Under the pieces are notes generated by a model. That model was not told the DNA's origin. It saw only the letters and a program-made list of their open reading frames with translations, and searched no databases. A stretch of DNA of 19,900 bases from Saprospiraceae bacterium UBA2329 (lineage in GTDB: Bacteria > Bacteroidota > Bacteroidia > Chitinophagales > Saprospiraceae), in the NCBI GenBank assembly GCA_002344975.1, contig DDUV01000032.1, positions 1 through 19,900 of the forward strand, read 5' to 3'. The translations under genes were made by a program, and so were the position numbers. Positions 15,601 to 19,900 of the stretch are shown here, one piece after another. Positions within the stretch are counted from its first letter, which is position 1. Each line of letters begins with the position of its first letter.

Positions 15601-18439
15601 AAATAAATACCCCGATAAAGCCTATGTGCTGTTGTTTAAATATGAAAATCCCGACTTTGTACTGATACAGTCTGCCTATTATAAACTTTTTCACAACCTC
15701 GGTCCAGGCAATTACCGGGCAATATGGCTGCTTCAGGATGGGCGGTATTTCGTGAAAGATTCCATCGGAATAGAAGCCAACGGCATCAATTACCTGCGTA
15801 TAGACAGTTTGGACATTTTGCCTGCCGATGATTTTAGTAAAAGCTGTAAGCGAAGCATCGAAAGAGATTATATCCAACGATGGTCACTACTTGAGGTAAG
15901 GGAAAATTACATTGGCCCCACCCAATTTACCGGACCAGAACGTTTGTTCATCGGGAGTATTAAGGACGACAAAGGTGAGCCGCTTATTGGCGCTGCCATC
16001 AAAATAAAAGGGCAGGCGCGGGGTACAGTAACCGATTTCGACGGGCAATACAGTCTTTTAGCTCCGGAAGATGCCGTGTTCCTCATTTCTTATTTGGGTT
16101 TTGAATCTATGGAAGTCCGACCTTCGGCTCAGAGTGATTTTGTTTTACACAGTGCAGATTATATGCTATCTGAAGTGCTTGTAAGTGCTTATAAGTCCGA
16201 CCTTGTTCAACAAGATCGCGTTTCAACCGGGTATTCAGTAAGTCTTTCCAATCGCAAAGGCAGGGATTTTTCTAGCAAGTTGGCCGGTATTCAGGTTCGC
16301 GGCAGCCGCTCCGACGCCACCGAATACTACATAGACGGCGTGCGGGTATCGGGCGAGTTGTTGGGCTTGAGCAGCGATCAGATACAAAACATCGAAGTCA
16401 TTTCCGATTCGGCGGCCCTGGCAGTTTTTGGTCCGGGCGCGGCGGAGGTCGTACTCATCACTACCAAGGCAGGAGCCAAAGGCATGGCTTTCGATGCGGC
16501 GTTTATGGAAGGCGCTGCCGAGGCAAGTTCCATTCGCAGCCGTTTTTCAGATTACGCCTTTTGGCAACCCCGCCTGCGCACCAATGCCGAGGGCAAGGCC
16601 ACTTTTCGCGTCAGCTTCCCCGACGACATCACGCAGTGGCGCACCTTTGTACCCGCCATGACCTCGCGGCGGCAGAGTGGGGTAGGGGAGGCCCGCACCC
16701 GCTCGTTCAAACCCGTGGCGGCGCGGCTCAGTCTGCCCCGATTTTTGGTAGCCGGAGATTCGGCGATGGCCGTCGGTCGGGCGCTCAACTACGCCTCCGA
16801 CACCATAGATATAGAGGCCGCTTTTGAGATCAACGGCGCGGCGGCGGGCCGGAGCAAGCATCGCTTGGCCGATGCTGCCACCGATTCCGTGTGGTTGTCG
16901 CCGGCCAATACCGATTCGCTCACCGTGCAGTTTTCTATCCGAAAATCAGACGGCTACTTCGACGGCGAGCGGCGTTCCATTCCCGTTTTTCCCAAAGGCA
17001 TCGAGCGCAGTGAAGGGCAGTTTTTTGTCCTCGAAGGAGACACCTCCATCATCATCCAACTGCCTGAAAAACAAGGCCCCGTGCAACTCTACGCCCGCGC
17101 CGACCTGCTCGATGTCTTGCGCGAAGACCTCTCCTGGCTCCTGCGCTACGAGTACGATTGCAACGAACAAATGGCCTCCAAGCTCAAAGCTTTGCTGGCC
17201 GACGAGCAAATAGCCGCCTGGTTGGAACAGCCATTCCGACACAAACAGGAGCTGCAAAAACTCATCCATCGCATTGAGAAAAACCGCAACGAACGCGGCC
17301 TCTGGGGCTGGTGGAACAAATCGGCCACCTCCGGTTGGATCAGCGTACACATATTGGAAACGCTGGCGCAGGCCCGCAGCAAGGGGTACAAAGTGGAGGC
17401 GCTTCCGCGCAAAGCCGTCGAGGAAATCATCTGGGAATTGGAAAACCGCCAAACGGGCAACGAACGCAAATTGGAACTGCTGGCCATGCTGAGCGCTTTC
17501 GGAGAGAAAATTGATTACAGCGCCTATCTGCCCTTTATCCAAAAAGACACGCTGCTGAATGTGTATAATCACTTCCGGCTCATCGAGTTGCAACAACGGC
17601 ACGGCCTGCCCTGGCAACGCGATACGCTGTTGCGCTACCAACGCGAAACCATGTTCGGCAATGTGTTTTTCAGCGATTCTGCTTCTCTGGAGCAACCCTG
17701 GCGCGGGCATCTGCCCCTCACGCTCATGGCCGCCCGCATCCTGCACAGCGATTCCACTGCCTCGCCCGATCTGCAACGCCGCATCCGAAACTACCTGCTG
17801 GAACAACGCCAATCCGGCCTGTGGTGGAATACCTTTCAGCGGGCGCAGTGGCTGGAGTTTTTTATGGAAACCTGGAGCAAAAATGCCAAAGCCCTGCAAG
17901 CCCCCCGTCTGGAACTCTCCGGCGCCGTGCAAGACAGCGCAACGCAATTCCCCTACGAACGGGTATTGCCGCCGGGCGGCCGGATCGAACTGCGCAAAAC
18001 CGGTGATTTCCCGGTGTATTTCACTGCTTATCAGCGCTATTGGGACAACGACACCCGCGCCGATTCGACGTATTTCAAAGTGCGCTCGTTTTTCGATACA
18101 CTGCCGGGCGATACTTTGCAGGCCGGTGTGCCGGCGAAATTGGTAACAGAGGTGACGGTTTTCCGAGATGCGCCATACCTGATGCTGGAGGTGCCGATTC
18201 CTGCCAGCTGTTCGTATGAATCCAAACGCACCAACTACGGCAAAGAGTCGCATCGGGAGTATTTCAAACACAAAACGGCCATTTTTTGCGAGCGGCTCGG
18301 CATCGGCACGCATCGCTTCGAGGTGGAATTGATTCCGCGCTACGCGGGCAGTTACCAGCTCAATCCGGCCAAAGTAGAGTTGATGTATTTTCCTGTTTTT
18401 CAGGCGAATGTGGCAGGGATAAGGGTGCGGGTGCGGTGA
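12629..18439 (+). CDS. Alpha-2-macroglobulin family protein with inserted CnaB-like and SusC-plug-like domains
   Basis: A 1936-residue secreted protein. The signal peptide is residues 1-20 (RAFLLLLCVVGSVSAAAQA) with no lipobox cysteine, so it is exported rather than lipidated. Residues from about 253 carry an MG2-type start (YMVFNKPKFMPGDTVRLKAF). At about 1109-1180 lies a carboxypeptidase-regulatory/CnaB-like domain (GSIKDDKGEPLIGAAIKIKG). At about 1180-1283 lies a SusC/RagA-type plug (YYIDGVRV, IQNIEVISDSAAL, AEVVLITTKAG) with no barrel after it. The A2M domain follows (YAFWQPRLRTNAEGKATFRV, about 1308), then the thioester motif C1511-N-E-Q1514 and an alpha-toroid segment (RGLWGWWNKSATSGWISVHILE). 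Macroglobulins trap proteases by thioester capture, so the thioester appears functional. Positions 15100-16280 are richer in A+T than the flanks. A weak TACATTGC box precedes the ATG. Confidence 0.9.
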   Translation: MRAFLLLLCVVGSVSAAAQALLHSRQGSASAYVYQISNAQAEKVCRAKIWQADSTFFHTLRDSFPADSSLQRALPQGHYLIARIVKNQLKIDLLSVQPFDVVVLNNSADLNIAVHSTAGLPLADVAVSIDGRRIPFDRRTQTYRLRKSNQRGFLRVEHGGLAVFYDLSRQRNNPWTRRLVNNTPLRYVYRPVEFVLRTPVDALLSLADGKRRYRPRRVGRFLADIGRCVACIFDDYQCRRDREERFSERWRGYMVFNKPKFMPGDTVRLKAFVTNRKGRPLKDSVSVMMYPEWDRPVNLGRIAPYLPGSYDFEFALHDSLKLQLDRKIRVELQKKPRFGYMESVFRYEDYELKSLQFSLRADGDYQYRGKPYRLHLKGTDENELTLPDARTELLLTTVQVLEFKDSVVFVPDTLWRKDLALEPGGETAVEIPDSIFPLCDVRYRLEAVLLSADNERVSKSQNVTFFHTHKELHLDLQKDSLRMEYREEGRQKPALATLTLLDALGQALEERLVQLPHTEAVNAYVSEYKLDMGLLKKTWRPASEQALLQCFASRSHDSLFIACDNPRRIPFRYFLYRHNREIERGYGTDWQLRRPAGERETYFIALQYLWGGQVRSENYSVDFARRQLNVQVEQPALAWPGMETDITVTVTDQRGRPVPNADLTAWAVTQKFQPQAPALPWFEKQTPQRRLINTFNALRDQPQNNRTPLNFAYWRSKTGLDTAEYYRFAYPGRNLYRFEYDAPDSIAQFAPFFVLNGAPQPVHVVYVDQKPAYFGWNTNRQPYSIRISPGYHRVELRCTDRLIHLDSVLISPGKKLILSLSDSIQDQHISTTSMPTSLTQDEKNNLYRYIFPFRYKDNAWDYIEQKGAIQLLQPASGTFGRQLTGPIMPDVVQYRNLRDNHKIDFAHEPMMEYDFAPGLLKMRSVNPEWHYPDKLSGAAREEWGDLVWKKEDLLPKFKSKQWSEYWYINLAPYTITLSGRRGRLQLDGNFTNKYPDKAYVLLFKYENPDFVLIQSAYYKLFHNLGPGNYRAIWLLQDGRYFVKDSIGIEANGINYLRIDSLDILPADDFSKSCKRSIERDYIQRWSLLEVRENYIGPTQFTGPERLFIGSIKDDKGEPLIGAAIKIKGQARGTVTDFDGQYSLLAPEDAVFLISYLGFESMEVRPSAQSDFVLHSADYMLSEVLVSAYKSDLVQQDRVSTGYSVSLSNRKGRDFSSKLAGIQVRGSRSDATEYYIDGVRVSGELLGLSSDQIQNIEVISDSAALAVFGPGAAEVVLITTKAGAKGMAFDAAFMEGAAEASSIRSRFSDYAFWQPRLRTNAEGKATFRVSFPDDITQWRTFVPAMTSRRQSGVGEARTRSFKPVAARLSLPRFLVAGDSAMAVGRALNYASDTIDIEAAFEINGAAAGRSKHRLADAATDSVWLSPANTDSLTVQFSIRKSDGYFDGERRSIPVFPKGIERSEGQFFVLEGDTSIIIQLPEKQGPVQLYARADLLDVLREDLSWLLRYEYDCNEQMASKLKALLADEQIAAWLEQPFRHKQELQKLIHRIEKNRNERGLWGWWNKSATSGWISVHILETLAQARSKGYKVEALPRKAVEEIIWELENRQTGNERKLELLAMLSAFGEKIDYSAYLPFIQKDTLLNVYNHFRLIELQQRHGLPWQRDTLLRYQRETMFGNVFFSDSASLEQPWRGHLPLTLMAARILHSDSTASPDLQRRIRNYLLEQRQSGLWWNTFQRAQWLEFFMETWSKNAKALQAPRLELSGAVQDSATQFPYERVLPPGGRIELRKTGDFPVYFTAYQRYWDNDTRADSTYFKVRSFFDTLPGDTLQAGVPAKLVTEVTVFRDAPYLMLEVPIPASCSYESKRTNYGKESHREYFKHKTAIFCERLGIGTHRFEVELIPRYAGSYQLNPAKVELMYFPVFQANVAGIRVRVR

Positions 18440-18442
18440 AAG

Positions 18443-18574
18443 GGTGGGCAGCAGGCGGTGTGCAGTAGGGGGTGCTAAGCGTGGATTGTTCAGTAGGCGG
18501 TCCTCGGTAGGCGGTATGCAGTGCTAAGCGCGCAGGTACCGCCCACCGCCCACTGCCTACCGCCTACTTTTTTT
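18443..18574 (+). terminator. Repeat-derived terminator-like hairpin after the macroglobulin gene
   Basis: The gap opens with ggcagcaggcggtgtgcagt-type repeat words. Arms 18507-18523 and 18551-18567 form a 17-bp stem with one mismatch, and seven T residues (18568-18574) follow at once, as in intrinsic terminators. The 27-base loop is long. The right arm contains the 23-base sequence shared with 4212-4234, so the terminator seems to be made from a dispersed repeat. The rest of the gap to 18636 holds nothing else I can name. Confidence 0.55.
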
Positions 18575-18635
18575 CTCATCCGTGTAACATTTCCCTTCGT
18601 TCCAACGACCAATACGGCAAAATCAATCAAAACAA

Positions 18636-19127
18636 GTGTCAAAACAGGCGACATCCGACGAACAACAATTTCTGGAACTGCTCGAAACGCATCAGAACAT
18701 CGTACACAAAGTGTGCCGCATGTACGCCCGCTCGGAGGAAGCCCGCCGCGACTTGTTTCAGGACATCGCAGCGCAGATGTGGCGCGCCTGGCCCGCCTTT
18801 CGGCAAGACTGCAAAGTAAGCACCTGGATGTATCGCATTGCATTGAATGTGGCCATATCCGGCGTGCGAAAACAAGAATTACAAACTACGGAACTGACAG
18901 AAATACAGCATTTTGTATCCGCCGACGAGCAGGAGACTCCCGATGCGTATGCCCGGCTGTATGCTGCTTTGGAACGCCTGTCGCCGAGTGAAAAATCGGT
19001 GGCGCTGCTGTATTTGGAAGACCATTCTTATGAAGAAATGGCTCAGATCACCGGCCTGAGCGCCGACAACCTGCGGGTGCGGATGTTTCGCATTCGCGAA
19101 AAATTGAAAACTATTTTGCAATCCTAA
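18636..19127 (+). CDS. ECF RNA polymerase sigma factor (sigma-70 family)
   Basis: A 163-residue ECF factor. Region 2 is seen at about residues 10-75 (HQNIVHKVCRMYARSEEARRDLFQDIAAQMWRAW, then STWMYRIALNVAIS). Region 4 is at about 108-158 (ALERLSPSEKSVALLYLEDHSYEEMAQITGLSADNLRVRMFRIREKLKTIL). The start is GTG at 18636 (VSKQATSDEQ); the next in-frame ATG falls inside region 2, so GTG is required. The frame ends ten bases before the next gene, which encodes a membrane protein and is probably its partner in a two-gene operon. A repeat-derived terminator separates the pair from the macroglobulin gene. It is distinct from the sigma factor at 3483, being more like the short Bacteroidota factors paired with multi-helix membrane proteins. 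Confidence 0.87.
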   Translation: MSKQATSDEQQFLELLETHQNIVHKVCRMYARSEEARRDLFQDIAAQMWRAWPAFRQDCKVSTWMYRIALNVAISGVRKQELQTTELTEIQHFVSADEQETPDAYARLYAALERLSPSEKSVALLYLEDHSYEEMAQITGLSADNLRVRMFRIREKLKTILQS

Positions 19128-19137
19128 ACAAAAAGAC

Positions 19138-19773
19138 ATGAACAATGACGCATTGGACAACCTGAAATCGGACTGGCAAAACGCCGCCGGCTCGCCCAAT
19201 CCGATAGACAAAGAGCAACTGCTTTTGATGCTCAAAAAACGCAATCGCTCCATTTTCAGGAGCATGTACCGCAACCTGATGGCGGAGGTCGTTTTGGGCG
19301 GATTGGCTTTGCTGGTCTGGGTATATTTTGTGAGCCGCATCCCGTCAAACAATGGCGAGGCGTACTTGGCGGCTATTCAACTGACCATATTGGGCGTGCT
19401 GCCTTTGGTCGGGTTTTACGTCGCCGGTTTCAGGCATTTGGGGCGGGGCATGGCCTCCGACTCCCGGCTGATGCCCGCGCTGCAACAAACCATCGCCTAT
19501 TGGGACCAACTGTTGAAAATCTATTTTTGGGGCGGAGCCACGCTGATGCCGGCTTTCCTGCTGTCGGCAGCTTGGTTGGTCAACAGTCTGACATACCAAT
19601 CCTTGTTCAGAATAACGGAGTACATGTCTTGGCAGAAAATACTCGGCTGGACGGTGTTCATCTCTATATTCGCGATGGTTTTTGTGTGGTTTTCGATCAA
19701 AATCAGCTACGGCAAACATGTAAAACAACTGAAGGAAAACCTGCGGGAACTGGAGGAAGCAGAGTTTGGGTAG
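19138..19773 (+). CDS. Four-helix membrane protein, probable anti-sigma factor
   Basis: A 211-residue protein with a cytoplasmic-like N-terminus (MNNDALDNLKSDWQNAAG, residues 1-45). Four hydrophobic helices follow at about 48-66, 76-97, 129-150 and 167-188. It ends in a short charged helix (KHVKQLKENLRELEEAEFG). The N-terminal LDxLKxDWQ pattern recurs in small membrane proteins encoded after ECF sigma factors in Bacteroidota. I infer that it holds the upstream sigma factor at the inner membrane; no named anti-sigma domain can be proved by eye. The ATG at 19138 follows the sigma stop by ten A-rich bases, consistent with one transcript. A strong terminator-like hairpin begins 13 bases after the stop. 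Confidence 0.78.
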   Translation: MNNDALDNLKSDWQNAAGSPNPIDKEQLLLMLKKRNRSIFRSMYRNLMAEVVLGGLALLVWVYFVSRIPSNNGEAYLAAIQLTILGVLPLVGFYVAGFRHLGRGMASDSRLMPALQQTIAYWDQLLKIYFWGGATLMPAFLLSAAWLVNSLTYQSLFRITEYMSWQKILGWTVFISIFAMVFVWFSIKISYGKHVKQLKENLRELEEAEFG

Positions 19774-19786
19774 GGGCCGAAAAGCC

Positions 19787-19839
19787 GGGGGCCGCGTAAA
19801 AAGTACGAAACAGCAAGTTCGACTTTTTACACCGCCCCC
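19787..19839 (+). terminator. Long terminator-like hairpin
   Basis: Outer arms GGGGGC/GCCCCC (19787-19792 with 19834-19839), a 9-bp stem GTAAAAAGT/ACTTTTTAC (19796-19804 with 19822-19830) and inner CGAA/TTCG (19806-19809 with 19818-19821) make one stem with small internal loops. A T-run lies inside the right arm. It directly follows the operon of the sigma factor and membrane protein. Confidence 0.6.
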
Positions 19840-19858
19840 ATAGATACTTATGCTGCTA

Positions 19859-19900
19859 TTAGTAGTGGGGCAAAATAAAGTGTTCATTTTCTTTAGGCCA
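19859..19900. repeat. Second copy of the left-end direct repeat (cut by the window edge)
   Basis: This 42-base stretch matches 21-63 in the same orientation except for one missing A (caaaataaag here, caaaaataaag there). It stops where the foldback arm would begin, so the rest of a second foldback element probably lies beyond the window. Confidence 0.8.

Noticed and set aside
12629..18439. Assembly chimera between a macroglobulin gene and a SusC receptor gene
   Set aside because: The frame is open and coherent across both junctions for 1936 codons with A2M and thioester domains after the plug; a natural fusion is more likely, though read coverage would be needed to exclude an artefact.

Overview
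The window looks like a piece of a Bacteroidota chromosome. The reasons are promoter boxes of the TAnnTTTG type, A-rich translation leaders with almost no Shine-Dalgarno sequences, ECF sigma factors paired with envelope proteins, a SusC-type plug sequence, and abundant PD-(D/E)XK and DUF1703 family genes. The protein families point loosely to a Saprospiria-like lineage, but genus cannot be read from the sequence. No rRNA, tRNA or CRISPR array was found.

Layout. Positions 1-1480 form an AT-rich accessory patch on the minus strand: a foldback repeat, an Rpn-type PD-(D/E)XK nuclease, and a DUF1778/TacA-like antitoxin followed by what looks like a 31-codon wreck of its GNAT toxin. From 1477 to 7436, still on the minus strand, lie an unrecognised secreted protein, an ECF sigma factor overlapping a gene for a one-helix-plus-outer-membrane-barrel protein, and a 1070-residue AsmA-family protein. 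From 7628 everything is on the plus strand: an RNase D-like exonuclease, a thiol dioxygenase-methyltransferase fusion whose N-terminus is built on a translated hairpin repeat, a structured intergenic element, a DUF1703 AAA/PD-(D/E)XK protein, a 1936-residue alpha-2-macroglobulin protein with a SusC-like plug inserted, and a second ECF sigma factor with a four-helix membrane partner. The last gene is followed by a strong terminator-like hairpin.

Repeats recur. A 42-43 base direct repeat sits at both ends of the window (21-63 and 19859-19900), which fits either a dispersed element or a contig broken at repeats. A GGCGGTAGGCAGTGGG-type repeat occurs at 4212-4234 and 18545-18567; at the first site it supplies the last codons and stop of the AsmA gene. 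A 48-base double-hairpin unit lies twice, in frame, inside the dioxygenase gene.

Functionally most of the window concerns the envelope: two ECF sigma modules with likely membrane regulators, an AsmA-like protein and a macroglobulin with an intact thioester motif. I see no complete defence island or biosynthetic cluster. The items most worth a second look are the macroglobulin/CnaB/SusC-plug chimera with its AT-richer core, the thiol dioxygenase-methyltransferase fusion with translated repeats, and the decayed toxin-antitoxin locus with a clear operator.
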